A stretch of 64,000 bases of DNA, from contig CAMUML010000004.1 of assembly GCA_947089855.1 (NCBI GenBank), positions 1-64,000 on the forward strand, in the 5' to 3' direction. The first letter of the stretch is position 1, and every line of letters begins with the position of its first letter. Made by a program: the position numbers and the translations under genes. The notes below the pieces were generated by a model. It was not told the DNA's origin. It ran no database searches and worked only from the letters and a program-made list of their open reading frames with translations. This document shows, piece by piece, positions 48,159 through 57,897 of the stretch. Source of the DNA: an uncultured Eubacterium sp. GTDB taxonomy: Bacteria > Bacillota > Clostridia > Lachnospirales > Lachnospiraceae.

Positions 48159-49523
48159 CTAATTTTTAAAACTATGGACCGGCGCTGGAATCCTCCCTGC
48201 ACGGTTAATAAACGCGCTACAACTATATGGGTTTACCGGCATAACAGGCGCATACCCCAAAAGCCCGCCAAATTCCACGGTTTCCCCAACGCCCTTTCCA
48301 ACTACTGGAATCAGGCGCACAGCCGTTGTCTTTTGGTTTACCATGCCGATGGCCATTTCATCCGCAATAATACCGGAAATGGAGGAAGCTTTTGTATCCC
48401 CTGGAATTGCAATCATATCCAGGCCGACCGAGCAGACACAGGTCATCGCCTCCAGCTTTTCCAGTGTCAATGCGCCCGCATTGACTGCGTCGATCATCCC
48501 CTGGTCTTCACTGACCGGGATAAACGCGCCGCTTAAACCGCCGACATAAGAAGATGCCATAATACCGCCTTTTTTTACCTGGTCGTTTAACAGCGCAAGC
48601 GCTGCAGTCGTCCCTGGCGCACCAGCATATTCCACGCCAATTTCATGCAGGATGTCAGCTACGCTGTCGCCGACCGCAGGCGTAGGAGCCAATGACAGGT
48701 CAATAATGCCAAAGGGGATGCCCAGCCGCCTGGACGCTTCCTGTGCCACGAGCTGCCCCACCCTTGTCACCTTAAACGCCGTCTTTTTGATTGTTTCGCA
48801 AAGCACCTCAAAACTTTCGCCCCGTACCTGTTCCAAAGCCGTCTTTACCACACCTGGGCCGCTGACCCCCACATTGATAATGGCATCCGCTTCGGTAACG
48901 CCGTGGAACGCGCCTGCCATAAACGGGTTATCATCCGGCGCATTGCAAAATACGACCAGCTTTGCACATCCAAGCGAATCCTGTTCTTTTGTATACTCGG
49001 CTGTTTCTTTAATGATCGTGCCCATTAAGCGTACTGCGTCCATATCAATCCCCGTCCTGGTGGAACCGACATTGACGGAGCTGCAAACAAAATCCGTTTC
49101 CGCAAGCGCTTTTGGAATCGACCGGATCAAATGCTCATCCGCCTGCGTCATGCCTTTGGATACGAGTGCAGAATAGCCGCCAATAAAATTTACGCCTACC
49201 TTTTTTGCCGCCTGGTCCAAGGTATGGGCGACCGATACAAAATCATCCGGCGTCTTGCAGGCTGCCCCGCCGACCAATGCAACCGGCGTAACCGAAATCC
49301 GTTTATTTACGATCGGGATACAGTAGCTGTGTTCGATTTCCTGCCCTGCCGCTACGAGATCCTTGGCAAGCGTTGTCACTTTTTGGTATATCTTTTCCTT
49401 TAATGCCGCAAGGTCGGAATCGATACAGTCCAACAGGCTGATGCCCAGTGTGATGGTGCGGACATCCAGATTTTCCTGTTCTATCATTTTATTTGTTTCT
49501 GCTACTTCGCCTATATTTATCAT
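48159..49523 (-). CDS. PFL family protein (UPF0210/DUF711)
   Basis: 454 residues. A member of the DUF711/UPF0210 family, related in fold to pyruvate formate-lyase, role unknown. The family pattern is clear: [57 protein letters not shown] and [13 protein letters not shown]. In many Firmicutes it is a partner of an ACT-domain protein (UPF0237), as here, 27 bp upstream on the same strand, suggesting amino-acid responsive regulation of the pair. It ends the polA operon. Confidence 0.93.
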   Translation of the reverse strand: MINIGEVAETNKMIEQENLDVRTITLGISLLDCIDSDLAALKEKIYQKVTTLAKDLVAAGQEIEHSYCIPIVNKRISVTPVALVGGAACKTPDDFVSVAHTLDQAAKKVGVNFIGGYSALVSKGMTQADEHLIRSIPKALAETDFVCSSVNVGSTRTGIDMDAVRLMGTIIKETAEYTKEQDSLGCAKLVVFCNAPDDNPFMAGAFHGVTEADAIINVGVSGPGVVKTALEQVRGESFEVLCETIKKTAFKVTRVGQLVAQEASRRLGIPFGIIDLSLAPTPAVGDSVADILHEIGVEYAGAPGTTAALALLNDQVKKGGIMASSYVGGLSGAFIPVSEDQGMIDAVNAGALTLEKLEAMTCVCSVGLDMIAIPGDTKASSISGIIADEMAIGMVNQKTTAVRLIPVVGKGVGETVEFGGLLGYAPVMPVNPYSCSAFINRAGRIPAPVHSFKN

Positions 49524-49550
49524 TGGCTGCCCCTCCCTTGCATCAAATGA

Positions 49551-49859
49551 TTAGATACGGTGCATTTTTTCAAAGATTTCGGCTTTCTGGCACTTAATGC
49601 TGACGCCGATGCCCTGGCCGATTTCCGCAAGGTCTTTGGAACATTGGGAAAAAGTTACTTCGGCCCCATTCATTTCCACGATCATCATCATATGGAAAAA
49701 CCCTTGTACGATCGTTTGCGAAATATCCAGCACATTGATCTGATGCTCCGATAAGTAGGTACATACTTTTGCAATAATACCTACCGTATCTTTGCCCAGT
49801 ACCGTAATAATTGTTTTGTCGGATGCTTTTTCTTCGGTTGCTACTGATTCTTGTTCCAT
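49551..49859 (-). CDS. ACT domain protein (UPF0237)
   Basis: 102 residues starting at the ATG at 49859 after AGAGGGATAAC; the open frame to 50009 runs into the neighbouring MBL gene and is not used. One ACT domain occupies nearly all the protein (IITVLGKDTVGIIAKVCTYL, then VLDISQTIVQGFFHMMMIV). ACT domains bind amino acids or similar small molecules. It is paired with the PFL protein, a widespread arrangement. Confidence 0.92.
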   Translation of the reverse strand: MEQESVATEEKASDKTIITVLGKDTVGIIAKVCTYLSEHQINVLDISQTIVQGFFHMMMIVEMNGAEVTFSQCSKDLAEIGQGIGVSIKCQKAEIFEKMHRI

Positions 49860-49884
49860 GTTATCCCTCTTTCTGGCCAAACAT

Positions 49885-50682
49885 TCAGGCACAAAACATA
49901 TGTGTCGGTTCGCTGCGCTTTGCGACATAAATCGGGAAGTCGTCCCCTTTATATGGGTTTTCCCCCATTGCCACTTCCAAGCGGACAGTTTCGTATGCCA
50001 GCTGCGCATAATTATTTTCCTTGCTCAGATGCCCCAAAATAGCTACCCGGAACCGGTCATGCAAAAGCTGCCCGAGCAGCTGGCCTGACCGGACATTGGA
50101 TAAATGCCCCTGGTCGCCAAGGATGCGCTGCTTTAACGGATACGGATATTTTCCTGTCTGGAGCATCCGTACATCATGGTTTGCTTCTAACAATAATACA
50201 TCCAACCCCTGCAGTTTGTCTACTAAAGAATGGTCAAATTTTCCCAAATCTGTAATTACCCCTGCTTTATGGCCCCCATGTTCCAAAATATAGGCCACCG
50301 GATCCGCCGCGTCATGGGAAACGGAAACCGGATGCACGGCCATTTCCCCTATGGCAAACTCCTCGCCTGGCCGGATCCGGTGCAGCAGGCTTTGGTCAAT
50401 TTTTCCAACCGTTTTCGCCAAGCACACGGCATCCAACGTGCCTTGCGTACCATATATTGGCAGGCCATAACGCCGGGCCAAGACACCTAGCCCAGCGATA
50501 TGGTCGATATGTTCATGCGTAACTAATATGGCTTTCATTTCACTTGTCTTTAACCCAACCGAATTTAAGCCTGCCTCAATCCGTTTCCCACTGATGCCCG
50601 CATCGATCAGCAAATGGGAACTGCTGGTCCCCACACAAATGCAGTTTCCGCTGCTGCCGCTTGCTATGCTGCATAATTCCAT
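49885..50682 (-). CDS. MBL-fold metallo-hydrolase, YycJ/WalJ-like
   Basis: 265 residues. The metallo-beta-lactamase fold metal motif VTHEHIDHIAG lies near residue 57, further ligands are in HPVSVSHDAADP and ITDLGK, and the last His is in LGHLSKENN. The opening MELCSIASGSSGNCI matches the YycJ/WalJ group, thought to act in DNA repair or cell-envelope control. It is cytosolic. It is 26 bp after the CoaE-FtsA-like gene and 25 bp before the ACT gene, so part of the polA operon. Confidence 0.9.
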   Translation of the reverse strand: MELCSIASGSSGNCICVGTSSSHLLIDAGISGKRIEAGLNSVGLKTSEMKAILVTHEHIDHIAGLGVLARRYGLPIYGTQGTLDAVCLAKTVGKIDQSLLHRIRPGEEFAIGEMAVHPVSVSHDAADPVAYILEHGGHKAGVITDLGKFDHSLVDKLQGLDVLLLEANHDVRMLQTGKYPYPLKQRILGDQGHLSNVRSGQLLGQLLHDRFRVAILGHLSKENNYAQLAYETVRLEVAMGENPYKGDDFPIYVAKRSEPTHMFCA

Positions 50683-50708
50683 TTTTTCATCCTCTTTGCC
50701 GCCTTGTC

Positions 50709-53678
50709 CTAATTGTCTTTCCAGTAAATATCCACTTTATCGCCGGCATGCAAAAACTGTGTATATTGTGCCGGTTCCCCATTGACTGTTGTAATAAGCA
50801 TACGGCCGCGTGCCTGCGACAAGTCAAACTGGATATAATCAAAAATGTCGACGAATATGTATTCCTTCTTTTTATTGTTAAATACGACTGGTTCGCCATT
50901 TACCGTAATCTGGAATGCCTGGCTGTCCGGCTTTTGCACATCCGGTTTCGGGGCCGCATCAAAAACCCTGGCTTCTGCATCCGGCTTGCCCGTTTTTGCC
51001 GCACTGGCCGGTACCCCTGCCCCTGGTACGCCTGCCCCATCTACGGTCTGGCCTGGCAATGCCGGGCGGTCTGCAGCGCTTATCCGTTTTGTGCCCCCTG
51101 TTTGCGCCGCTTCTTTTGCAGTATCCTGTGTTCCGCCTGCTTCGGCCTGTGGTAGCGCCGGGGCATCCAATGCGGCATCCGGCAACGCCTGTCCGATCAC
51201 TTTAACGCTCAGTGCACCGCTGCCCTGCAGATCCGGCACCCTGCCTTTTTTCGGCGCATCCGGATACGCATCCTGCGGCGTAGAGCGGTAAGTAACCACT
51301 TTCCAGTCTACACTGAAATTCTCATAAACAAGCGCCTGCAAGCTTTCCACCCGGTTATTGACCAGTATATCTGCATCCGGATCCAGCTCTACATCCATAA
51401 ATTCGGCAAGCTGGCTGACGGTATAAAAGCTGCGGGTTGCAATTGCATCGTTTTCCTGAATTTCATAAGTCGGAGGCTCCAAGATACCGTTTACCTCCAC
51501 ATAGCGCGGGCAGGTGATCAGCTTCCCGTTTACCTCAAATGTAATCGTAGAACTGGTATACTCTTCCAGCTGGCCGACCAGGTAATGTGCTTCCCTGCCT
51601 GCCGTAGACGGTTCGATCGTAATCACACTGTTTGGCTCAATCGGCGTATTGATCGAAGCCGGCCGGTCGTTCATCCGTATAATTGCCGCTTCGCCTGCTT
51701 CCCCGCGTACGATACGCGGCCTTCCATTCACGGTAAAATTAATCTCCCGCCCACGTTTCGGGAAAAGCTGGTCATTTGGGAAACCAGCCTGGATAGCTGC
51801 ATCTACAATCGTCAGTTTGCTGTTATCATACAGTTTTAGCCGTTCCCCGTTAAAACGCACCATAATAAAATTATTTTTCTGTTCGTAATAATTTAGGCAA
51901 ATACCGATTGGCGTAACCAGAAGCGGGTCTTTTTCAATATCTTCCTGCAAAAAGGTAACTTCTTTTAATACTTCCGCGCCACGCAGCGCCACACGCTCTT
52001 GCGGCAGGCCCAATTTTTCAGCCAGCATCGTATCAAAGCCGTGGATCTTGCCGCCCCCGCCGACGATAAAAGTTGCGCTTACGGTCTGGTCGCCGTTTAA
52101 TTCTTTTATTTTATCTGCAATATCCGTCGTCATCTTATCGACCAGCGGGTCGGTCAGCTTCCATACCTCCTCTGCGGAAATGGTATGTTTTAAGCTCATA
52201 ATATCTTCAAATTCAATTTCATCGGATGTTGCGGAAGCCAGCTTCATACTTTCCGCCATACGGAAATCCACCAGATAATGCTGCACCAGTGTTTCGGTCA
52301 GCTCGTCCCCTGCAAATGGGATCATGCCGTAGGCAATAATGCTGCCGTCCCTGGTCAGAGAAATATCCGATGTGCCTGCACCGACATCTACCAGCGCAAT
52401 ATTCAGCATACGGAAATTCTCCGGGATTGCCACGTCGATGGCCGCAATCGGCTCCAACGTCATATTGGCTACCGTAAGGCCAGCAAAACCGACCGCCATA
52501 TACAATCCGTCGACCACGTCTTCCGGCAGGAAGGTTACAATGATCTTTTCCGAAATCTTATCCGCCTTATGGCTTTCCAGGTTGGAAAAAATCTCATCAT
52601 TGATATAATAGCGGATCACCGAGTAGCCGACACAGTAAAATTTGAATTTTGTATCATTTTCTTCTTTCAGCTGCTGCGCCGCTTTGTCCACGCCAAGCAA
52701 ATCCAGCGTATGGACATGCTCGCCTGTTACAACGGTTTCTTCCGGAAATTCATAAGAGACTTCTGTTGTTACTGTTTTTAATACACGTCCTGCTGCCGCA
52801 ATGCACACTTCGGTCAATTCCTGGCCAATCTGGTCTTCCAGCTTTTCCTTTACGAACGAAATCGTACGGCCCACGCGGCCAATATCATGGATCTGCCCGT
52901 CCAGCATGGCCCGTGTTTCATGTTCCATTGAATACTGCGCAACGACGATAAATTCTTTCTCTTTTTTATATCCGACGGTACCTACGACATTGCGTGTGCC
53001 AATATCCAGCCCGAATACGTACTGCTGCCCATCCTCCTTTGTGCTTTCTTCCTGCGCGACTTCTTTTTCCATCTGCTTCTCTCCTTTTTCATTTAAAAGC
53101 TGCGCCATCTGCAGGTAAACCTGCGCAACGGAGCCATTATTATCAATAATGACCTGGCAGTGCCTGCGGAAATCGCTGTCTGAAAGCTGCGCTGCGAAAA
53201 TCTGCCCGATCTTTTCATCCGAATAGCCACGGGTTTCCACCAGGCGCTGCCTGCGGTTTTCCTCGGTCACATACACATACCACAATTCATCACAGATTTG
53301 GCCGTACCCATCTTCAATCAACAATGCCGCCTCAAGCACAACATAATCTGTTGAACCGCTGCGGCGCTCTTTTTCCACTTCCTGCAGGATATATTCTTTG
53401 ACTGCCGGGTGGACAATGCTGTTTAGCCGCTCACGTTTCGTTTCATCTGCAAAGATTACGTCCGCCAGGCGCCTTCTGTTGATCCTGCCGTTACTAAGCC
53501 AGATTTTTTCTTTTGCAAATTCCTTCTGCAGCCTTACGTAACAGTCATAACCTGGCTCCATTATATCATGGGCAACTTCGTCCGCAATCAGCGTCCGTAC
53601 CCTGTAATTTTCCCTCAGATAGGCAAGTATCGTGGATTTTCCAGCACCGACCCCGCCCGTGATCCCTATAAACTTCAT
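50709..53678 (-). CDS. coaE: Dephospho-CoA kinase fused to an FtsA-like ASKHA ATPase
   Basis: 989 residues in one frame. Residues 1-200 are a full dephospho-CoA kinase: P-loop GITGGVGAGKST, the DEVAH motif, and YVYVTEENRRQRLVE of the lid. From about 203 onward the protein is an FtsA/Hsp70-type ATPase: GLDIGTRNV (phosphate 1), ALVDVGAGTSDISL (phosphate 2) and FIVGGGGKIHG (adenosine). An Ala/Pro/Gly-rich linker (about 800-905) leads to a C-terminal ubiquitin-like fold (FQITVNGEPVVFNN, then YTQFLHAGDKVDIYW). At the junction an ATG at 53072 has AAGGAG 8 nt upstream, so the FtsA-like part (787 residues) may also be made separately. The usual state is two neighbouring genes. Confidence 0.85.
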   Translation of the reverse strand: MKFIGITGGVGAGKSTILAYLRENYRVRTLIADEVAHDIMEPGYDCYVRLQKEFAKEKIWLSNGRINRRRLADVIFADETKRERLNSIVHPAVKEYILQEVEKERRSGSTDYVVLEAALLIEDGYGQICDELWYVYVTEENRRQRLVETRGYSDEKIGQIFAAQLSDSDFRRHCQVIIDNNGSVAQVYLQMAQLLNEKGEKQMEKEVAQEESTKEDGQQYVFGLDIGTRNVVGTVGYKKEKEFIVVAQYSMEHETRAMLDGQIHDIGRVGRTISFVKEKLEDQIGQELTEVCIAAAGRVLKTVTTEVSYEFPEETVVTGEHVHTLDLLGVDKAAQQLKEENDTKFKFYCVGYSVIRYYINDEIFSNLESHKADKISEKIIVTFLPEDVVDGLYMAVGFAGLTVANMTLEPIAAIDVAIPENFRMLNIALVDVGAGTSDISLTRDGSIIAYGMIPFAGDELTETLVQHYLVDFRMAESMKLASATSDEIEFEDIMSLKHTISAEEVWKLTDPLVDKMTTDIADKIKELNGDQTVSATFIVGGGGKIHGFDTMLAEKLGLPQERVALRGAEVLKEVTFLQEDIEKDPLLVTPIGICLNYYEQKNNFIMVRFNGERLKLYDNSKLTIVDAAIQAGFPNDQLFPKRGREINFTVNGRPRIVRGEAGEAAIIRMNDRPASINTPIEPNSVITIEPSTAGREAHYLVGQLEEYTSSTITFEVNGKLITCPRYVEVNGILEPPTYEIQENDAIATRSFYTVSQLAEFMDVELDPDADILVNNRVESLQALVYENFSVDWKVVTYRSTPQDAYPDAPKKGRVPDLQGSGALSVKVIGQALPDAALDAPALPQAEAGGTQDTAKEAAQTGGTKRISAADRPALPGQTVDGAGVPGAGVPASAAKTGKPDAEARVFDAAPKPDVQKPDSQAFQITVNGEPVVFNNKKKEYIFVDIFDYIQFDLSQARGRMLITTVNGEPAQYTQFLHAGDKVDIYWKDN
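53072..53083 (-). promoter_or_regulatory. Internal ribosome binding site and start at the CoaE/FtsA-like junction
   Basis: AAGGAGAGAAGCAG directly precedes an in-frame ATG (53070-53072) that opens MEKEVAQEESTKEDG. The quality is as good as that of separate genes in this operon, so a second product is plausible. Confidence 0.65.
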
Positions 53679-53724
53679 CCCGTACACCCTGACCGTTTCT
53701 TCTCTTCAAATTTAATGCCGCTTC

Positions 53725-56367
53725 TTATTTTGCCTCATACCAGTCCGCCCCGGTATGCATATCGACCTCCAATGCCACGGACAAGTCCGCCGCGTGCTGC
53801 ATCTCTTCTTCCAGCAGTTTGGATACCTGTTCCAGTTCTTCCTTGTACGCCTCAATCAGCAGCTCGTCATGCACCTGCAAGACCAAACGGGAACGCAGCC
53901 CTTCCGCCAACAGCCTGTCATGCACGCGGTTCATCGCAATTTTAATAATATCCGCAGCCGTACCCTGGATCGGGGAATTCATAGCAACCCGCTCCCCAAA
54001 CGAACGCTGCATATAGTTGCTGGATTTTAATTCCGGCACCGGGCGGATACGGCCAAACATCGAGACTGCCGTTCCATTTTTCTTTGCGTCCGCAACCATA
54101 CGGTCCAAAAATGCCTTTACGCCTGGATACGTATCAAAATACTGTTCAATATAGTCCTGTGCTTCTTTACGCGTAATGCTTAGATCCTGGCTTAACCCAA
54201 ACGAGCTGATCCCATACACGATCCCAAAATTTACCGCTTTCGCATTCCTGCGCTGTAAGTCCGTCACCTCGTCAAACGGGATATGGAATACCTGGGACGC
54301 TGTCATGCGGTGAATATCCTGCGCTTCCTTGTATGCCTGGATCAAGTTTTCATCGCCGGACATATGGGCCAGCACACGCAGCTCGATCTGCGAATAGTCT
54401 GCATCCAAAAACACGCAGCCTTCCTTTGGCCGGAACACTTTGCGGATCAAGCGGCCAAGCTCCATACGTATCGGGATATTCTGCAGGTTTGGCTCGGCGC
54501 TGCTTAAACGCCCGGTAGCAGTGATCGTCTGGTGGAACGTTGTATGGATCCTTTTATCCGGCCCGATAAATGCCGCCAGCCCATCCGCATAGGTCGATTT
54601 TAGTTTGGCAAGCTGGCGGTATTCTAAGATCTGCGCTACCAGCGGATACTCCGGTGCAAGCTTGTCCAATACATCCGCTGCGGTCGAATACCCAGTTTTT
54701 GTCTTTTTGCCATACGGCATCTTTAGCTTTTCAAATAAAATAACGCCAAGCTGTTTTGGGGAATTAATGTTAAACGTCTCTCCAGCCCCCTGGTAAATCT
54801 GCTGCTCTAATTCCACAATCCGGCCTTGAAGCTGCTCCCCGTAAATTTCCAGTTCCTGCGCTTCTATCCCGATGCCTTCTTTTTCCATATCGGAAAGCGT
54901 ATACACTAATGGCATTTCGATTGTATCAAACAGCCCCCGCATCCCGGTTTCTTCCAACTTCTGCTTTAGGACGTCCATCGCGCGGTATGCCACATAGGCA
55001 GGAAAGCAGGCTGCCTGTAAAAATTCTTCCGGTTTTTGCCCCAATGCCTGGCGGTACGGCAGTTTTTCTATCAAGTCTGCCCTGGACGGCACGGTTTCCC
55101 CCAAATAATCTTTGGCTACCTCTTCATACGCATACTCATTTTTCAAAGGGTTCAAAAGATACGCTGCGATTTTTATATCAAATACCTGTGCCTGCGCTGG
55201 AATATCCATAAATTTTAACGCCCGCTTTACCGAAAACGATGCGGTAGGCACCCCGCTGGTAAATACCCGCGCCAGCTGGCCCGTGAGATACGCAGGCGTC
55301 AAAAACCCCTCCACCTGGATAAAATATACGGTTTCCCCGTACTGCGCTGCGACGCCGTAGATTTCCCCCTGTTCCTCGACCAGCTGTACAGCCGCTTTTT
55401 TTGCCTGGCGCAGTTTTGCAAACACCTGCTCTGCCTGTGCCAGGTCCGTTACCCGTTCAAACGCCGCAGCCGCCTGGCTGGCCTGCGGCGCAGCTGGCTG
55501 GCTTTGGAACCTTGCCAGCATCTGTTTAAAATCCAGCCGCCTGCAAAGCTCATACGCCTGCGGCGTATACAGGTTGGAAAGCTTGGCCCCCGCAAGGTCA
55601 TAGGCAATGTCCGCATGGATTTCGATCGTTACCAGCTGTTTGGAAAACTGCGCCTTCCCGTAATGTTCCCGGAACGCCTCACGTACTTTGGTTTTTGGCA
55701 TCTCATCGATATGTGCATATGCATTTTCAATGCTGCCATACTTGCTGATCATCTTGACCGCCGTCTTTTCCCCAATGCCCGGCACACCCGGCACATTATC
55801 CGAGGTATCGCCCATCAGCGCCTTGACGTCGATAAATTCCTGCGGTGTCACATGGTAGGTTTCCTCAACCTGTTTTGCATAATAATCTTCGATCACCGTA
55901 CCCGTCCGCTTGGTCTTTGGAATCCGTATTTTAATATGTTCGGATGCAAGCTGGAGCAAGTCGCGGTCGCCCGATACAACCGAAACATCCAGCCCTTGCG
56001 CTTCTGCAGATTTTGCGATTGTGCCAAGCAGGTCGTCCGCTTCATAGCCCGCTTTTTCCACAACCGTAACGCCCATAGCCGAAAGCATTTCCTTCATAAG
56101 CGGCACCTGCTCCCGTAGTTCTGGTGCCATCGGTTTGCGTGTGCCTTTATATTCCGCATACATCTTATGCCGGAACGTCGGCTCGCTGACATCAAATGCA
56201 GTGGTCAGATAATCCGGCTTTTCTTCTTCCAGGATCTTAAATAAAATATTTAAAAACCCATAAACCGCATTTGTATGCAGCCCCTCTGCATTCGTAAGGT
56301 CTGGGATACCGTAAAACGCCCGGTTTAAAATACTGTGCCCGTCAATTAAAACCAGTTTGCCGCCCAT
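53725..56367 (-). CDS. polA: DNA polymerase I
   Basis: 880 residues. A 5' nuclease domain (about 1-290, with DGHSILNRAFYG, GYEADDL and GVPGIGEKTA) is followed by a 3'-5' exonuclease-like domain (about 310-480) that lacks the catalytic DxE motif: the position reads VQLVEEQGEIYG. The polymerase domain (about 490-880) has DADYSQIELRVLAHMSG, RRNAKAVNFGIVYGIS and LQVHDELLIE. So it should have no proofreading, as in other Firmicutes Pol I. GGAGG precedes the ATG. It heads the co-directional group polA, coaE-ftsA-like, MBL, ACT and PFL, after the thioesterase gene. Confidence 0.98.
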   Translation of the reverse strand: MGGKLVLIDGHSILNRAFYGIPDLTNAEGLHTNAVYGFLNILFKILEEEKPDYLTTAFDVSEPTFRHKMYAEYKGTRKPMAPELREQVPLMKEMLSAMGVTVVEKAGYEADDLLGTIAKSAEAQGLDVSVVSGDRDLLQLASEHIKIRIPKTKRTGTVIEDYYAKQVEETYHVTPQEFIDVKALMGDTSDNVPGVPGIGEKTAVKMISKYGSIENAYAHIDEMPKTKVREAFREHYGKAQFSKQLVTIEIHADIAYDLAGAKLSNLYTPQAYELCRRLDFKQMLARFQSQPAAPQASQAAAAFERVTDLAQAEQVFAKLRQAKKAAVQLVEEQGEIYGVAAQYGETVYFIQVEGFLTPAYLTGQLARVFTSGVPTASFSVKRALKFMDIPAQAQVFDIKIAAYLLNPLKNEYAYEEVAKDYLGETVPSRADLIEKLPYRQALGQKPEEFLQAACFPAYVAYRAMDVLKQKLEETGMRGLFDTIEMPLVYTLSDMEKEGIGIEAQELEIYGEQLQGRIVELEQQIYQGAGETFNINSPKQLGVILFEKLKMPYGKKTKTGYSTAADVLDKLAPEYPLVAQILEYRQLAKLKSTYADGLAAFIGPDKRIHTTFHQTITATGRLSSAEPNLQNIPIRMELGRLIRKVFRPKEGCVFLDADYSQIELRVLAHMSGDENLIQAYKEAQDIHRMTASQVFHIPFDEVTDLQRRNAKAVNFGIVYGISSFGLSQDLSITRKEAQDYIEQYFDTYPGVKAFLDRMVADAKKNGTAVSMFGRIRPVPELKSSNYMQRSFGERVAMNSPIQGTAADIIKIAMNRVHDRLLAEGLRSRLVLQVHDELLIEAYKEELEQVSKLLEEEMQHAADLSVALEVDMHTGADWYEAK

Positions 56368-56406
56368 GCATGCCTCCTCTTTTTCCTTCCAATAGCCTAG
56401 CTGTTT

Positions 56407-56895
56407 TTATGGATGTATCATTTCTTCCCCATCTTCGTCATACAGCGTAAAAAACTTCGTATCCAGCTCCGGGTAAGAACGCTTGAGGGAGATCGGCTTG
56501 CCGCTGTTGTTCAAAAAACAGTGCTCACTTTCTGCTAGCGCCCTTAACTCGCCGGTTTCCTTATCCGTAATACGGTAGACAATCTTCATCTTTACGCCGT
56601 TATAATCGATCATGCGCGCTTCGATCACAACCGTATCACGGAAATGCACCATGCTTTTGTATTCGCATTTAATCGAAAGCACCGGGCTGATAATTTCCAT
56701 ATCTTCCATTGCTTTATAGCTAAACCCCATCTGGTCCATCAGGTCCATACGCGCCTCTTCCATCCACCGGATGTAATTGGTATGGTGGATAATACCCATC
56801 TGGTCCGTCTCATAATACTGCGCGGTACGCTCATAAGGGTGGATCTTTATTTTTTCTCCTGTATATGGTTTAATCCTTGTATCTTTTACTGACAT
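56407..56895 (-). CDS. Acyl-CoA thioesterase, 4-hydroxybenzoyl-CoA type hot-dog fold
   Basis: 162 residues. A YbgC/FadM-like thioesterase, hydrolysing acyl-CoA or acyl-ACP in the cytosol. The family motif YYETDQMGIIHHTNYIRWMEEARMD has the catalytic Asp near residue 31. Length matches the family. It is the first gene after the promoter at 56929-56957, 39 bp ahead of polA. Confidence 0.92.
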   Translation of the reverse strand: MSVKDTRIKPYTGEKIKIHPYERTAQYYETDQMGIIHHTNYIRWMEEARMDLMDQMGFSYKAMEDMEIISPVLSIKCEYKSMVHFRDTVVIEARMIDYNGVKMKIVYRITDKETGELRALAESEHCFLNNSGKPISLKRSYPELDTKFFTLYDEDGEEMIHP

Positions 56896-56928
56896 ATAAT
56901 CACCTTCCTGTTCTTATGCACTCTTTTT

Positions 56929-56957
56929 ATTATGCCACAGGGTATGTGTAATTTCAA
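56929..56957 (-). promoter_or_regulatory. Promoter of the thioesterase-polA operon
   Basis: TTGAAA (56952-56957), a 17-bp spacer and CATAAT (56929-56934). A family A element starts 30 bp upstream of the -35. Confidence 0.72.
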
Positions 56958-56987
56958 GATGGTATCCTTTTCAAATTTTGGGCTTTT

Positions 56988-57162
56988 GTTACTATTCACA
57001 GCCAATTTGCTCTTGACAAACATTCTAAGTTATGAGGCTGTAAATAGTAACATTCGCAGGCTCATGAAAAGAATTTGCCTTGCAAATTGGAGCCTGCTCA
57101 CTCCTGAATCAGCTTGGCAGCCGCCTGAACAGCGGGGTGTTCAGGTGGCTGTGAATAGTAAC
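56988..57162 (+). mobile_element. Miniature structured element, family A copy 3 (175 bp, 8-bp target duplication)
   Basis: Perfect 12-bp terminal inverted repeats (GTTACTATTCAC and GTGAATAGTAAC) with the flanking duplication GGGCTTTT (56980-56987 and 57163-57170). It sits between the gatD stop codon (2 bp away) and the thioesterase promoter. Its hairpins may insulate the two minus-strand units. Confidence 0.93.
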
Positions 57163-57171
57163 GGGCTTTTC

Positions 57172-57897
57172 TTAATTTTTGAAGCGTTCTACAATATACG
57201 TATTCCCAAGGCGCTCCAGCTCGTCCTCCAGCGGTTCCAACGTAATCTCCCCGCCGTATTTGCGCTTCAGCGCACGGGTAAGCAGCTTATCGCATACAGC
57301 AGGGTTTTTTGGCAAAAGCGGCCCATGTAGGTATGTTGCAACTACATTTTTGTAAAGGACCCCTTCGCTGCCGGATTTTCCATCGTTCCCGTGGCCATAA
57401 CGCACCGTCCCGAGCGGTTTGTGCTGCCCGATATAAGTACGCCCCCCGTGGTTTTCAAACCCCACAACCGGCGCCTTGCATAAGGGGCTGTCTAGGATAA
57501 TATTGCCAACCAGGCGTTGCGGCTCCCATTCCGTGTGGATGTCCAGGATACCAAGCCCTTCGATCATAGCCTTGTCTGTCCGGTAATAATTCCCAAGCAG
57601 CTGGTAGCCGCCGCAGACAGCCAACAACACGCCGCCGTCCTCGGCCCACTGCTTGAAATCTTTTCCTACTTCTTTTAGGTACTTGCAGGCCAACGCCTGT
57701 TCCCGGTCGGAGCCTCCGCCCAGCAGCACAATGTCAAGCCCTGAAAAATCCACCGTACTGCCGCTTGGAAATGGAACTGCCTCTGCTTCCATGCCGCGCC
57801 ACTCCAGGCGCTTTAACATACAGCGGATGTTTCCGCGGTCGCCATACAAATTAAGTAGATCTGGATATAAATGCCCGATTGTGAGTTTCATTTCCAT
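57172..57897 (-). CDS. gatD: Lipid II isoglutaminyl synthase, glutamine amidotransferase subunit GatD
   Basis: 241 residues. It supplies ammonia from glutamine to MurT, which amidates the D-Glu of the peptidoglycan stem peptide. The class I (cobyric acid synthase-like) glutaminase nucleophile is Cys95 in LLAVCGGYQ, and the catalytic His is in YLHGPLLPKNP. The start lies within the end of murT (47-nt overlap). Acts at the inner membrane with MurT. An element copy immediately follows the stop codon. Confidence 0.95.
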   Translation of the reverse strand: MEMKLTIGHLYPDLLNLYGDRGNIRCMLKRLEWRGMEAEAVPFPSGSTVDFSGLDIVLLGGGSDREQALACKYLKEVGKDFKQWAEDGGVLLAVCGGYQLLGNYYRTDKAMIEGLGILDIHTEWEPQRLVGNIILDSPLCKAPVVGFENHGGRTYIGQHKPLGTVRYGHGNDGKSGSEGVLYKNVVATYLHGPLLPKNPAVCDKLLTRALKRKYGGEITLEPLEDELERLGNTYIVERFKN

